Shown: positions 36,672 to 45,984 of the stretch, piece by piece | Layout: each line of letters starts with the position of its first letter | Position numbering within the stretch: position 1 is the stretch's first letter | From: an uncultured Clostridia bacterium | GTDB taxonomy: Bacteria > Bacillota > Clostridia > TANB77 > CAG-508 | Reading direction: 5' to 3' | DNA length: 64,000 nucleotides | Assembly (NCBI GenBank): GCA_934157035.1 | Contig: CAKPHG010000005.1 | Span: 1-64,000, forward strand | Program-made: the position numbers and the translations under genes | Notes under the pieces: generated by a model | What the model saw: the letters and a program-made list of their open reading frames with translations, nothing else | Told to the model about the DNA's origin: nothing | Databases searched by the model: none

Positions 36672-36713
36672 TAAAAAGTCTGATATTTCATTTCGGGAAA
36701 TTTCAGACTTTTC
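36672..36713 (-). terminator. Terminator after the second acetate kinase
   Basis: AAAAGTCTGA / TCAGACTTTT with inner ATTTC/GAAAT pairing. Confidence 0.8.
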
Positions 36714-36723
36714 TTTTTTAAAA

Positions 36724-37920
36724 TTATAAGTTTTCAACTATTTGTTTAGTATCTCTTGCTATTACTAGTTCTTCATTTGTAGGAACTACCCATACTTTTA
36801 TTTTAGAGTCTGGTGTAGAAATTTCTATCTCTTCTCCTCTTGAGTTATTTTTTTCTAAATCAATTTTTACTCCAAGCCATTCTAGATTTTCACAAATCAT
36901 CTTTCTAATATTTATTTGATTTTCACCAATTCCTGCTGTAAATGCAATTACATCTATTCCATTCATTGAAACTCCATATTTTGCAATATATTGTGCAACT
37001 AAGTAGCAATATGCTTTTCTTGCAAGCACTGCTCTTTCATTTCCTTCATCAGCTTCTTTTTCGATATCTCTAAAATCTGGACTTACTCCTGAAACTCCAA
37101 GAACTCCTGATTCTTTATTTAAAATTGTATCTATTTGATCAGGTGTTAACCCTTCTTTTCTCATTAAAAATGTAACTATTGAAGGGTCTAAATCTCCACT
37201 TCTAGCACACATTGGAATGCCAGCAACTGGTGTAAATCCCATTGATGTATCTACAGATTCACCATTTAATACTGCACATAAACTTGCTCCTTGACCTAAA
37301 TGACATACTACTGTTTTTAATTCTTCTTTCTTCTTTCCAATTAACTCAGCAACTCTTGCAGATACATATCTGTGGCTTGTTCCATGGAAACCATATTTAC
37401 GCATTTTGTATTTTTCGTAATATTTGTATGGTACTGGATAAATGTATCTTTCTTTAGAAATAGTATGATGAAAAGCTGTATCAAATACTGCTACCATTGG
37501 TTTTCCTGGCATTATTTCTTTGCAAGCTTTTATTCCGTTTATTGTTGGTGGGTTATGAATTGGTGCTAATTCTGTTGTTTTTTCTATTTCTGTAATTACT
37601 TCATCTGTAATTAATACAGATTTATCAAATATATCTGTTCCATGTGGTATTCTATGTCCTATTGCATTTATTTCATTTAGATCTTTTATTACTCCGTAAT
37701 CTTTATGTTGTAATTGTTCAAGCATAATTTCAAAAGCTTCTTTGTGTGTTGATACAGGATGTTCTATTAGGTATTTTTCTCCTGCTACTTTATGTGTTAC
37801 AAAGCTATTTTTCTGGCCTATTCTTTCATAATTTCCTTTTGCTAATACTTGTTCATTTTCCATATTGATTAATTGATATTTTAAAGATGAACTTCCACAA
37901 TTGATAACTAAAACTTTCAT
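36724..37920 (-). CDS. ackA: Acetate kinase, divergent paralogue
   Basis: 398 residues from ATG 37920 (AAAGGA site; an upstream in-frame TTG is rejected). Reversible acetyl-phosphate + ADP to acetate + ATP. Key residues of the family are present: Asn in INCGSSSLKY, Arg in GHRIPHG, His in HNPP, Asp in VFDTAFH, His in HGTSHRYVS, Arg in ARSGDLDP, Glu in TNEEL. Substrate-pocket segments differ from its neighbour (HRIPHGTD for HRVVHGGE; PPTINGI for PAALTGI), so a shifted specificity is possible. It is last in the pta-ackA-ackA array. Confidence 0.9.
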   Translation of the reverse strand: MKVLVINCGSSSLKYQLINMENEQVLAKGNYERIGQKNSFVTHKVAGEKYLIEHPVSTHKEAFEIMLEQLQHKDYGVIKDLNEINAIGHRIPHGTDIFDKSVLITDEVITEIEKTTELAPIHNPPTINGIKACKEIMPGKPMVAVFDTAFHHTISKERYIYPVPYKYYEKYKMRKYGFHGTSHRYVSARVAELIGKKKEELKTVVCHLGQGASLCAVLNGESVDTSMGFTPVAGIPMCARSGDLDPSIVTFLMRKEGLTPDQIDTILNKESGVLGVSGVSPDFRDIEKEADEGNERAVLARKAYCYLVAQYIAKYGVSMNGIDVIAFTAGIGENQINIRKMICENLEWLGVKIDLEKNNSRGEEIEISTPDSKIKVWVVPTNEELVIARDTKQIVENL

Positions 37921-38051
37921 TAAATTCAATTCCTTTCTTATTTGTTTAAAAATTTACATAGTTTTCTTTTTTAAACTAATTTTACTTTAATTCTTTTGTT
38001 ATTATACCTATAAAAATAAAAAAGCACAATAGATTTTAAGGTAAAAAATAA

Positions 38052-38081
38052 AAGATGAGAAGAAATTTTCTTCTCATCTTA
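38052..38081 (-). terminator. Hairpin between the two acetate kinase genes
   Basis: AAGATGAGAAGAA / TTCTTCTCATCTT with short loop; T-tract is weak, so it may be a partial terminator or processing site. Confidence 0.6.
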
Positions 38082-38087
38082 AATGTT

Positions 38088-38150
38088 TTATTGTTTATAG
38101 CCTCTTTTACAAAATCCAAGTTCTTTCTCTTGTTCTTCTGTAGTATACAT
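38088..38150 (-). CDS. Possible 20-residue peptide after ackA
   Basis: ATG at 38150 lies one base past the ackA stop and reads MYTTEEQEKELGFCKRGYKQ. No ribosome site is visible; re-initiation after ackA would be required. Listed only as a candidate. Confidence 0.25.
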   Translation of the reverse strand: MYTTEEQEKELGFCKRGYKQ

Positions 38151-38151
38151 T

Positions 38152-39351
38152 TTATTTTACTAAATTTGCTGTATCTCTTGCTATCATTAATTCTTCTTCT
38201 GTTGGAACGATCCAAACTTTTACTTTTGAATCTTTTGTAGAAATTTCTCTTTCTTCTGCTTTTACATTATTTGCTTCTAGGTCTAATTCTACACCCATCC
38301 ATTTTAGTTGTTCACAGATCATTTTTCTTTCATCTGGTCCTCTTTCTCCAACTCCACCAGCGAATGCTATTACATCTACACCATTTAGTGCAACTGCATA
38401 TTTAGCAATATATTGAGCTATAATATAAGCATAAGCTTCCATTGCTAATTTGCTCTTTTCAGCATGTTCGTCATTTGCATCTATAGAAGCTAATAGGTCT
38501 CTGTTGTCTGCTGAATATTCGCTCATTCCTAATAGTCCAGATTCTTTATTTAATATTTTTTCTACTTCATCAGGTGTTAATCCTTCTTTTTTCATTAAGA
38601 AAGTAACTATTGATGGGTCTAAATCTCCAGAACGTGTTCCCATTGCAATACCTGCAAGTGGTGTGAATCCCATTGATGTATCAACAGATTTACCATTTAA
38701 TACTGCACATAGACTTGCACCTTGTCCTAAATGACATACTATTGTTTTTAGTTCTGTAACTGGTTTTCCTACTAGTTCAGCAACTCTTGCAGATACATAT
38801 CTGTGGCTTGTTCCATGGAATCCATATTTTCTTACACCATATTTTTCATAATATTTATATGGTATTGGGTAAATATATCTTTCTTCTGGTATTGTTTGGT
38901 GGAATGCTGTATCAAATACTGCTACATTTTTCTTACCTGGCATAACTTTCATACAAGCTTCAATTCCTGTTAAAGCTGCTGGGTTATGTAATGGTGCTAA
39001 AGGAATACATTCTCTAATTGTATCTATTACTTCGTCTGTAATTACAACTGATTTATTGAATTTTTCTCCTCCATGAACAACTCTGTGTCCTACTGCTGAA
39101 ATTTCGTCTAATGATGAAATTACTCCATGCTCGCTATCTGTAAATTGTGAAAGTACAAAAGAAATAGCTTCTTCATGATTTTTTGCGTTTCTTTCGTATT
39201 TGAATTTTTCTCCTCCTACTTTGTGTGTTACAAAAGAGCCTTCCATTCCAATTCTTTCATAGTTTCCTTTTGCTAATACTTGTTCATTTTCCATATCGAT
39301 TAATTGATATTTTAGTGATGAACTACCACTATTTAAAACTAAAATTTTCAT
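38152..39351 (-). CDS. ackA: Acetate kinase
   Basis: 399 residues, standard AckA. All catalytic signatures are in canonical form: LNSGSSSLKYQL, GHRVVHGGEKF, PLHNPAAL, VFDTAFHQT, HGTSHRYVS, GTRSGDLDP, IVPTEEELMIA. It completes the Pta-AckA route from acetyl-CoA to acetate with ATP gain. pta lies 113 bases upstream in transcription direction. RBS AGGAGG. The tandem paralogue lies downstream. Confidence 0.96.
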   Translation of the reverse strand: MKILVLNSGSSSLKYQLIDMENEQVLAKGNYERIGMEGSFVTHKVGGEKFKYERNAKNHEEAISFVLSQFTDSEHGVISSLDEISAVGHRVVHGGEKFNKSVVITDEVIDTIRECIPLAPLHNPAALTGIEACMKVMPGKKNVAVFDTAFHQTIPEERYIYPIPYKYYEKYGVRKYGFHGTSHRYVSARVAELVGKPVTELKTIVCHLGQGASLCAVLNGKSVDTSMGFTPLAGIAMGTRSGDLDPSIVTFLMKKEGLTPDEVEKILNKESGLLGMSEYSADNRDLLASIDANDEHAEKSKLAMEAYAYIIAQYIAKYAVALNGVDVIAFAGGVGERGPDERKMICEQLKWMGVELDLEANNVKAEEREISTKDSKVKVWIVPTEEELMIARDTANLVK

Positions 39352-39464
39352 TTTATTTCCTCCTTAAATAATTATTTTTGAGTAACTAATACTATAAAAA
39401 TATGTAAATAATATAACACATTATTATTTATTTTTCAATATATTGGTACTCATATTTGTTTTTT

Positions 39465-40463
39465 CTATTGTTCTTGTGCTTGAACTGCTGTAATTGCAAC
39501 AACTCCAGCTATATCTTCTGCACTACATCCTCTTGATAAATCATTTACAGGTCTTGCAATACCTTGGCAAAGTGGTCCATAAGCTTCTGCTTTTGCAAAC
39601 CTCTGAACTAATTTATATCCTATATTTCCAGCATCTAAATCTGGGAATATTAAAGTATTTGCTTCGCCTTTTAATGGGCTTCCTGGTGCTTTTGAAGCTG
39701 CAATTTCTGGTATAATTGCTGCATCTAATTGTAGTTCACCATCTGCAATTAAGTCTGGCATTTTTTCTTTTAATAACTTAGTTGCCTCTACTACTTTATC
39801 TGTAAGTGGTGAATGTGCACTTCCATAACTTGAATATGAAAGCATTGCAACCTTTGGTTCTTTTCCAACTAATTGCTTAAAACTTTTAGATGATGAGATT
39901 GCTATTTCTGATAATGCTTCTGAATCTGGATATTCATTTAAACCACAGTCTCCGAAAACAAATGCTCCATTTTCACCATATTCACAATTTGGAACTACCA
40001 TAAAGAAAAATGCTGATACAAGTTTTGTTCCAGGTTTTGTTTTTAATATTTGAAGTGCTGGTCTTAAAGTATCTGCTGTAGAATGACAAGCACCTGATAC
40101 TAATCCATCTCCGTCACCTTGTTTTACCATCATCATTCCAAAATATACATTGTCTTTCATTATCTCTTTTGCTTTGTCTAATGTCATACCTTTTGCTTTT
40201 CTTAATTCATAAAATTTTTCTGCATATTCACTGAATTTATCTGATTTTAAAGGATCTACAATTTTTGCTTTTGATATGTCTATATTATTTTCTTGTGCTA
40301 ATTTTTTTATTTCTTCTTTGTTTCCTATTAATATAATATCGCTATATCTTTCTTTTAAGACTTGTTCAGTTGCTTTTATAACACGTAAATCATTACTTTC
40401 TGGTAGTATAATTGTTTTTATATCTTGTTTTGCTCTTCGCTTTATATCGTTTATAAAAGACAT
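39465..40463 (-). CDS. pta: Phosphate acetyltransferase
   Basis: 332 residues, the short single-domain Pta class. It converts acetyl-CoA and phosphate to acetyl phosphate. Visible motifs include ILPESNDLRVIKA, VSGACHSTADTLRP, MLSYSSYGSAHSP, GELQLDAAI and FPDLDAGNIGYKL. RBS AAGGAGG. It is first in the three-gene acetate array, so all three enzymes are probably co-expressed. Confidence 0.95.
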   Translation of the reverse strand: MSFINDIKRRAKQDIKTIILPESNDLRVIKATEQVLKERYSDIILIGNKEEIKKLAQENNIDISKAKIVDPLKSDKFSEYAEKFYELRKAKGMTLDKAKEIMKDNVYFGMMMVKQGDGDGLVSGACHSTADTLRPALQILKTKPGTKLVSAFFFMVVPNCEYGENGAFVFGDCGLNEYPDSEALSEIAISSSKSFKQLVGKEPKVAMLSYSSYGSAHSPLTDKVVEATKLLKEKMPDLIADGELQLDAAIIPEIAASKAPGSPLKGEANTLIFPDLDAGNIGYKLVQRFAKAEAYGPLCQGIARPVNDLSRGCSAEDIAGVVAITAVQAQEQ

Positions 40464-40573
40464 CTTACCTGTTTCCTCCTTTTAGTTTAATACTTTAATA
40501 TTATATAAGGAAAAAGGAAAAAGTACAAGTCATTTTCATAAATTTTTATGTTGTTGTATGTAAATTTTCACAA

Positions 40574-40617
40574 TAAAATAGCACCAATAATATTTATTAT
40601 TAAAGGTGCTATTTTTC
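40574..40617 (-). terminator. Terminator of cwlJ-gerQ
   Basis: AAAATAGCACC / GGTGCTATTTTT with an AT-rich internal stem. Confidence 0.75.
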
Positions 40618-40650
40618 ATTATTACATTCAAATATAATATAAGTTTATTT

Positions 40651-40971
40651 CTACCAATATCTATTATTCATAGCATACGTTCCTGTTGTTGAAATTGTAA
40701 TAAATTTAATAGAATATATGTCACAATATACTAAACTATCATTTTCAAAAGAACGAAGAAGAATATAACTTGCTCCTACATCTTCTAAAATTCCTATTCT
40801 ATCTACTAAATTATTAGTTCCAATTAGAAATTCTACTCTCATTAATTTTCCTATCTGTTCTCTTAAAAATGCTGGAGTATATATGTTATTTGTTAATATT
40901 TCTGGGCTATTCGAGTTTATTTGAACTCCACCCTCCATTTGTCTATTTTCATTATTCGAAGTTTCTTGCAT
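40651..40971 (-). CDS. gerQ: GerQ-like spore coat protein
   Basis: 106 residues. After a disordered N-terminus, YTPAFLREQIGKLMRVEFLIG and VGASYILLRS...YSIKFITI follow the GerQ fold pattern. In Bacillus, GerQ is a coat protein needed for CwlJ localisation and calcium-dipicolinate germination. It directly follows a CwlJ-like gene (20-base gap), the same partnership, which strengthens an otherwise moderate similarity. Confidence 0.7.
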   Translation of the reverse strand: MQETSNNENRQMEGGVQINSNSPEILTNNIYTPAFLREQIGKLMRVEFLIGTNNLVDRIGILEDVGASYILLRSFENDSLVYCDIYSIKFITISTTGTYAMNNRYW

Positions 40972-40991
40972 AAAAATTTCATTCCTTTCAT

Positions 40992-41438
40992 TTAAGTATT
41001 TGCGTAACTAGATGTTGGCCTATAAAAGCAGTGGTCACCAAGTCTTGTATGAAATGTACCTGAACCATTACGAGGAAATGTAGAATCGCAATTTGGCTTA
41101 AATGGGTTTAAGTACCATAAACATTCTCCTATATCATTTAGTCTATTCCCTGAAATTGCCCAATCTGCAATATTATAATGTATGTCTGTTGGATTCATAT
41201 TATATATGTTTTGAGGATTGTACATGTTATATAATTGTTCTCTTACGCAGTCAAACTGACCTTGCTGAAAGATTATATTTCTAATACTTCCACCTTGTGA
41301 TATTCTTGCATATTCGCCATACGGCACATTTACTCTATTCATTACAACAGATGCAACTGCTCTCATTCCATTGTCTCCTTCTCCTCCCGCTTCGCACTGC
41401 ACTATTCTTGCTAACAATTCTCTATCTGAATACGCCAC
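40992..41438 (-). CDS. cwlJ: Spore cortex-lytic hydrolase, CwlJ/SleB family
   Basis: 148 residues with no signal peptide, as in CwlJ. The hydrolase_2 domain spans the protein: ELLARIVQCEAGGEGDNGMRAVASVVMNRV contains the catalytic Glu, and FDCV, WYLNP and GDHCFYRP are conserved landmarks. It degrades muramic-lactam cortex peptidoglycan at germination. Paired with the downstream GerQ-like gene. Confidence 0.9.
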   Translation of the reverse strand: MAYSDRELLARIVQCEAGGEGDNGMRAVASVVMNRVNVPYGEYARISQGGSIRNIIFQQGQFDCVREQLYNMYNPQNIYNMNPTDIHYNIADWAISGNRLNDIGECLWYLNPFKPNCDSTFPRNGSGTFHTRLGDHCFYRPTSSYANT

Positions 41439-41517
41439 TTTTCTTCACTCCCCTTGTATTATAATATGATTTTTTGTAGAAAATGTGATTTATTACAATT
41501 AGACTAATACTTATAAA

Positions 41518-41551
41518 ATTAGCCACCCATTTTACAATAGGTGGCTAATTT
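41518..41551. terminator. Terminator upstream of cwlJ, downstream side unclear
   Basis: TTAGCCACC / GGTGGCTAA stem. It lies between the anti-sigma gene and cwlJ, both on the minus strand, and would end the sigma operon. Confidence 0.75.
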
Positions 41552-41639
41552 TGTTTACAAAGTTTCTGATCTTTATTCTTCTACATAGATGGAACTCCTA
41601 TATACAAATCTTTATTACCAGAAAATATTAATATAGAAA

Positions 41640-42272
41640 TTATTTATTAACAAATTTGTTTATAAATAATAAATATGGGTTAGCAGTAGTATAAGTACCT
41701 ACTTTTTTTATATAATCTACATTTTGTAATAGTTTATCTATTTTTTCTATATCATTAATGTTTGCTTTTATATAATACATGTCGCTACATGGATTATTAT
41801 TTTCATCATATCCTGTCATAAAATTCTTAAACTTTTCTTTATATTTTTGTAATTCTTTCTCTTTTGAAGAATATTTCATTTCTACATCTTTAAAATTTGA
41901 TTTTATTATTTTTTCAATATTATTTAATTGTTCTTGTGTAACATTATCTTTTAATATTATTTTCATTTCACTCGCTTTGTTATTATAATTTACAAATACA
42001 AGTATATTAAATAAAACAACTAGTGTTAATAACACTAAAGCAATTAATAAAAAAATATTTTTTCTATTTATTTTACTTCTTACTTTTTTAAAATAATTTA
42101 TTTTTTCTATTTCCTCTTCTGGTTCAGTATCATTTTGAATTTGTTTCAATACTTCTTTACACTCATTACACTCTTTTAAATGATTTTCTATAAATTCTTT
42201 AGATGTATTTCGTAAAGTCTTGTCATTATAACCAAATAATAAATCTCGAACTATATCACATTCATTTTTCAT
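41640..42272 (-). CDS. Anti-sigma factor with zinc-binding N-terminus
   Basis: 210 residues. The N-terminal anti-sigma domain has the ZAS pattern HLKECNECKEVLKQ (His-x3-Cys-x2-Cys). One membrane helix (about 77-98) leads to an extracytoplasmic sensor of about 110 residues with no recognised fold. It overlaps the sigma gene by 11 bases, so they are co-translated; it holds the sigma factor at the membrane until an envelope signal arrives. Confidence 0.85.
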   Translation of the reverse strand: MKNECDIVRDLLFGYNDKTLRNTSKEFIENHLKECNECKEVLKQIQNDTEPEEEIEKINYFKKVRSKINRKNIFLLIALVLLTLVVLFNILVFVNYNNKASEMKIILKDNVTQEQLNNIEKIIKSNFKDVEMKYSSKEKELQKYKEKFKNFMTGYDENNNPCSDMYYIKANINDIEKIDKLLQNVDYIKKVGTYTTANPYLLFINKFVNK

Positions 42273-42750
42273 TTTTACTTTCCTCCTTTATTTTTTGCTT
42301 TCCCCTAAAGAATACTACTCTCGCCCAATTTGGTGTTTTGTTCATAACTTCAGATATTTCGTTGTAATCTAAATTTCCAAATAATCTTAAATACATTACA
42401 TTTTTGGTCTCTTCATCTAATTTTTGAAGTTTTTTTAGTAATTCAATTTTTTCTTCTTTTTTACATATTGTATCTTCAATTGTTTCATTTATAAATAAAG
42501 TATCTTTTATATCTTCCAGTGAAATTTCTTTATTATCTTTTTTTAATCTACTATACCAAATATTTTTTGCAATTTGACATAACCATGTAGTAATTTTGCA
42601 TTTACCTTCAAATTTGTTTATTTCTTTTACTGCCACTAAGAAAGTCTCTTGTACGATATCTTCTGCTATTTCTTTATTTCCTGTTAAACAGAATATGTAT
42701 TTATATACACTTTTTGAATATTTAACATATACTTCTTCTATATTCTGCAT
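42262..42750 (-). CDS. ECF-type RNA polymerase sigma factor
   Basis: 162 residues. Region 2 includes YKYIFCLTGNKEIAEDIVQETFLVAV and TTWLCQIAKNIWYSRL; region 4 includes YLRLFGNLDYNEISEVMNKTPNWARVVFFRGKQKI. It is followed by its membrane anti-sigma factor. Target promoters cannot be inferred. RBS AAAGGAGGAG. Confidence 0.93.
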   Translation of the reverse strand: MQNIEEVYVKYSKSVYKYIFCLTGNKEIAEDIVQETFLVAVKEINKFEGKCKITTWLCQIAKNIWYSRLKKDNKEISLEDIKDTLFINETIEDTICKKEEKIELLKKLQKLDEETKNVMYLRLFGNLDYNEISEVMNKTPNWARVVFFRGKQKIKEESKNEK

Positions 42751-42832
42751 AACTTTCTCCTCCTTTCACTTTATTAGTGTATAAAAATAAAAAAATATTA
42801 CAATTTTCTACAAAAAATTTATTCTCCTTAAA

Positions 42833-42866
42833 AAAATGCTACTTTCAATAAGTAGCATTTTTTTGC
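42833..42866 (-). terminator. Terminator after the CGG-shifted membrane-anchored gene
   Basis: AAAAAATGCTACTT / AAGTAGCATTTTTTT with TCAAT loop. Confidence 0.85.
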
Positions 42867-42955
42867 TTTTTGTTATACTATGTTCATCACTTTTAGGTAT
42901 TATATTTTTTGTTTTTCTACATATTCTTGATTACTATTAAATTCATCAACATTTT

Positions 42956-43781
42956 CTATAAAAGTTCAGGATTATTATATGATATTTTTCCATTTGTATT
43001 TATATTAAATCCTATTCTTATTGTAAATTGAGATGCTGATAAAATAAACTCATATTCTCCATTTTCTAGTTTTCCGTATAAATTTGTCCAGTCATATTTC
43101 TTCTTAATAATTTTTTCTTTACTATCTTCTGAAAAAACACCTGTATCTTCACTTGATATATTAGAAAGCTTTGGTACCTCTTCCCATATATATTCAAGAC
43201 CTGTACCGAGTAAATCCTGCTGTACTGTTTCCAGTATTTTCTCCAATTTGATATCCTACACCTGTATAGTCTTTGTTTTTAACTTTTTTATTAATTTTAT
43301 AGCTATTTGAATATTCATATTGTAATTCATTCGTATCTTTTATAATAATCTCTATTCCTGTTTTCGATACTTCAGATATAGAAACTATAACATTATTACG
43401 AGAACTATAACAATATCTTAATATATTGTCCGGTATTTTTATATCACTTTTCTCTTTTAATATTTCTATTTTTTCTATGTTAGTAATTTGTGCAGGATAA
43501 GTTTCTAATACTACACCATCAAAATAGATTAATATTTCTTGTCCTTGTTTAAATTCAATATTTTCTTTATTTTGATAATTTACACTATATAACTCATTTG
43601 TATTTTCTGTTCCCATTACAAGTAAACCTTTTTCTGGATTTACTACTACTGCTTTAATTGTGCTACTAAACTCATCGTCATTTGATTTTTTTCTTATTTT
43701 ACTTTTAGTAATTGTATATAAAGCAATTATTATAATTGATAAAACTATTATAATTCCTACTATTCTTATCACTTTTTTCAT
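42956..43781 (-). CDS. Membrane-anchored protein, continuing through a +1 shift at an in-frame CGG
   Basis: First frame from 43781: N-terminal membrane helix (IVGIIIVLSIIIIALYTI), extracytoplasmic beta-rich domain, GNSTAGFT, then CGG (complement of 43208-43206) and a stop at 43194. Skipping the C at 43208 continues GTGLEYIWEEVPKLSN... to the stop at 42956 for 274 residues (segments 43781-43209 and 43207-42956). The second part has no start or ribosome site of its own, is in phase with a normal-looking protein and continues the same composition. The +1 codon is GGT (Gly). Family unknown; secreted or lipoprotein-like domain of envelope function. Confidence 0.75.
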
Positions 43782-43808
43782 ATTAATTCCTCTTTTCTAA
43801 TTTTTATA

Positions 43809-44729
43809 TTACGATATTTTTTCTATCCACTCTAATACAAAGTCAAATACCTCTTTTCTATTAACTTCGTTAAGCATTTCATGTCTTCCATTTTCAAATA
43901 GTTTTAAAGTAATATCTTCTACTCCCGCTTCTTTAAGCATATTATAAACTCTTTTAACTCCTTGGCCGTTTGCTCCAACAGGGTCTTTATCACCAGAAAA
44001 TATTAGTATTGGAATATTAGGAGTATTTTTAATTTTATCTTTTCTGTTTAGATATATGCTTCCTTTAAATAAAGCTATATAACTATCTACTGTAAACTTT
44101 CTATTTGGCTTTGCAACTTTCATATATTCATCTACTTTAGCTTCATCACTTGTAGTCCAGTCCGCTTCAGTTCTTGTAGGCTTAAAATTGTTATTAAAAG
44201 ATCCTGTAACTAATCTTTCTAAAAGTTTATTTTTGTAATCTCCTCCTTTAAATAGCTTTATAATAGAAGCAAGTAAAATTCCTAAATGTAAGCCATACTT
44301 TTGACCACTAGTACCAGTTATAATAGCACCTGATAAATTGTCATTATATATTGTTAAATATGTTCTAGTAAGTAAAGAACCCATACTATGTCCCATTACT
44401 ATATATGGAATATTAGGATATTCTTTAGCTACTTTGTTTTGTAAAATATGAATATCTTGGGCTAATCTAAACCATGCATCTTTACATCCAAAATTTCCAA
44501 GTTCACTATCATCTTTAACACTATTTCCATGTCCTATATGATCATGTCCAACTACCATATATCCTTTAGATGCTAAAAACAATGCAAATTCATCGTATCT
44601 TCCTATAAATTCTTCCATTCCATGTACTAATTGGACAACGCCTTTATAAATTTTAAGTTTTTCATCATACCATTTTTTAGCATAAAGTTCTTTTCCTGTA
44701 CTAGATTTGAATTTAAATTCTTCTATCAT
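43809..44729 (-). CDS. Alpha/beta hydrolase, monoacylglycerol lipase type
   Basis: 306 residues, cytoplasmic (no signal peptide). Nucleophile elbow GHSMGS, oxyanion segment HGMEEFIGRYDEFA, acid in FSGDKDPVG and catalytic His in NGRHEML are all placed as in monoacylglycerol lipases / lysophospholipases. The substrate may be a glyceride or lysophospholipid. RBS AAGGAGA. It lies 28 bases upstream (in transcription) of the membrane-anchored gene, possibly in one transcript. Confidence 0.9.
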   Translation of the reverse strand: MIEEFKFKSSTGKELYAKKWYDEKLKIYKGVVQLVHGMEEFIGRYDEFALFLASKGYMVVGHDHIGHGNSVKDDSELGNFGCKDAWFRLAQDIHILQNKVAKEYPNIPYIVMGHSMGSLLTRTYLTIYNDNLSGAIITGTSGQKYGLHLGILLASIIKLFKGGDYKNKLLERLVTGSFNNNFKPTRTEADWTTSDEAKVDEYMKVAKPNRKFTVDSYIALFKGSIYLNRKDKIKNTPNIPILIFSGDKDPVGANGQGVKRVYNMLKEAGVEDITLKLFENGRHEMLNEVNRKEVFDFVLEWIEKIS

Positions 44730-44852
44730 GCTTAAATCTCCTTTACATATTTATCTTATATTTGAATTATAATATATGTATTCTTATTATACAATAGTAG
44801 AAATATTAATTTTTTTATGATACAATGTCTCTCAAATGGAAGGATTGATTTT

Positions 44853-45044
44853 ATGAATAAATATATGGAAATATACTATGCTTGTACGCGTGAGGATGCC
44901 GCAAAAATCGGTTTTCGTGATGATTTAATATATGAATACCTTAAAGGAAATAAAAAGGATTTAATAACTTTAAAACAAATTGATAGAGACGAATGTATAT
45001 CTACTTTTAAAAAATATGAAAAAAATGGAAAAGTGTTTTATTAA
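44853..45044 (+). CDS. Small unknown protein (63 aa) before the rluD-like gene
   Basis: MNKYMEIYYACTREDAAKIGFRDDLIYEYLKGNKK... soluble helical. GGAAGGA precedes ATG 44853; the frame continues upstream but without a ribosome site. It ends 13 bases before the pseudouridine synthase start, so the two are likely co-transcribed. No family is recognised. Confidence 0.6.
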   Translation: MNKYMEIYYACTREDAAKIGFRDDLIYEYLKGNKKDLITLKQIDRDECISTFKKYEKNGKVFY

Positions 45045-45057
45045 TTTTGAGGTAATT

Positions 45058-45961
45058 ATGGATTTAGAATATATTGTAACTTTAAATGATACAAATAAAT
45101 GTGTAAAAGATATTTTACTTACTAAATTTAATATTTCTCATAGACTTCTTGTAACATTAAAAAGAGAGAATTCTATATTTTTAAATAATAGTGTTACAAA
45201 TGTCTCACATAAATTAACTGAAAATGATAAGGTTTCAGTTTCTTTTTCGTACAAAGAAGATAATTCAAATATTGTTAAAACTAAAATGCCTTTAGATATT
45301 GTGTATGAAGATGAAGCTTACCTAGTTATAAATAAACCTTATGGAATTCCTGTTCACCCTTCTATTCTCCATTATGAAGATAGTTTATCTAATGGCGTTT
45401 GCTATTATTTTGATGAAATAGGATTACAAAAGAAAATTAGACCTGTTAATAGAATTGATAAAGATACTTCTGGTTTAGTTATTTTTGCAAAAAATGAGTA
45501 TATACAAGAATGTTTAATTAGACAAATGAAAGATGGTATATTTAAAAAGGAATATATTGCTATTGTAGAGGGACATTTTTCTTGTAAGATTCGGGACTAT
45601 AAATGCTCCTATTGCTAGAAAAGAAAATAGTATTATAGAAAGATGTGTTGCAAGTAAAGGTCAAGAGTCTATTACTCATTATGAAGTTTTAGAAGAAAAA
45701 AAGTTAGAAAATTTACCTATTTCTATTGTTAAATGTACATTAGAAACTGGTAGAACTCATCAAATTAGAGTTCACATGTCTCATATAGGTCATCCTCTTT
45801 TAGGTGATGATTTATATGGTGGAAATACTAATTTTATAAAAAGACAAGCACTTCACTCATATAAAATAAGTTTTATTCATCCAATTACAAAAAAAGAGGT
45901 AACTTACATTGCGAATATTCCAGATGATTTAACCTCTTTAAAGAAAAAACACTCGGCTTAA
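45058..45961 (+). CDS. rluD: Pseudouridine synthase, RluA/RluD family, continuing through a +1 shift at an in-frame CGG
   Basis: N-terminal S4-like domain, then the catalytic motif NRIDKDTSGLVIFAK (Asp nucleophile). The first frame ends at TAG 45616-45618 after HFSCKIR. An extra C at 45592 makes the CGG; skipping it restores GTINAPIARKENS, TLETGRTHQIRVHMSHIGHPLLGDDLYGG and the normal C-terminus, total 300 residues, typical of the family. Segments: 45058-45591 and 45593-45961. The +1 codon is GGG (Gly), a conserved Gly in this family. Start ATG 45058 (GAGGT site); earlier in-frame codons overlap the upstream gene. Modifies uridines in large-subunit rRNA or tRNA. Confidence 0.88.
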
Positions 45962-45975
45962 AACCGAGTGTTTTT
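45946..45975 (+). terminator. Terminator of the rluD-like gene
   Basis: AAAACACTCGG / CCGAGTGTTTTT; the stem includes the end of the coding region. Confidence 0.85.
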
Positions 45976-45984
45976 CATATATTA

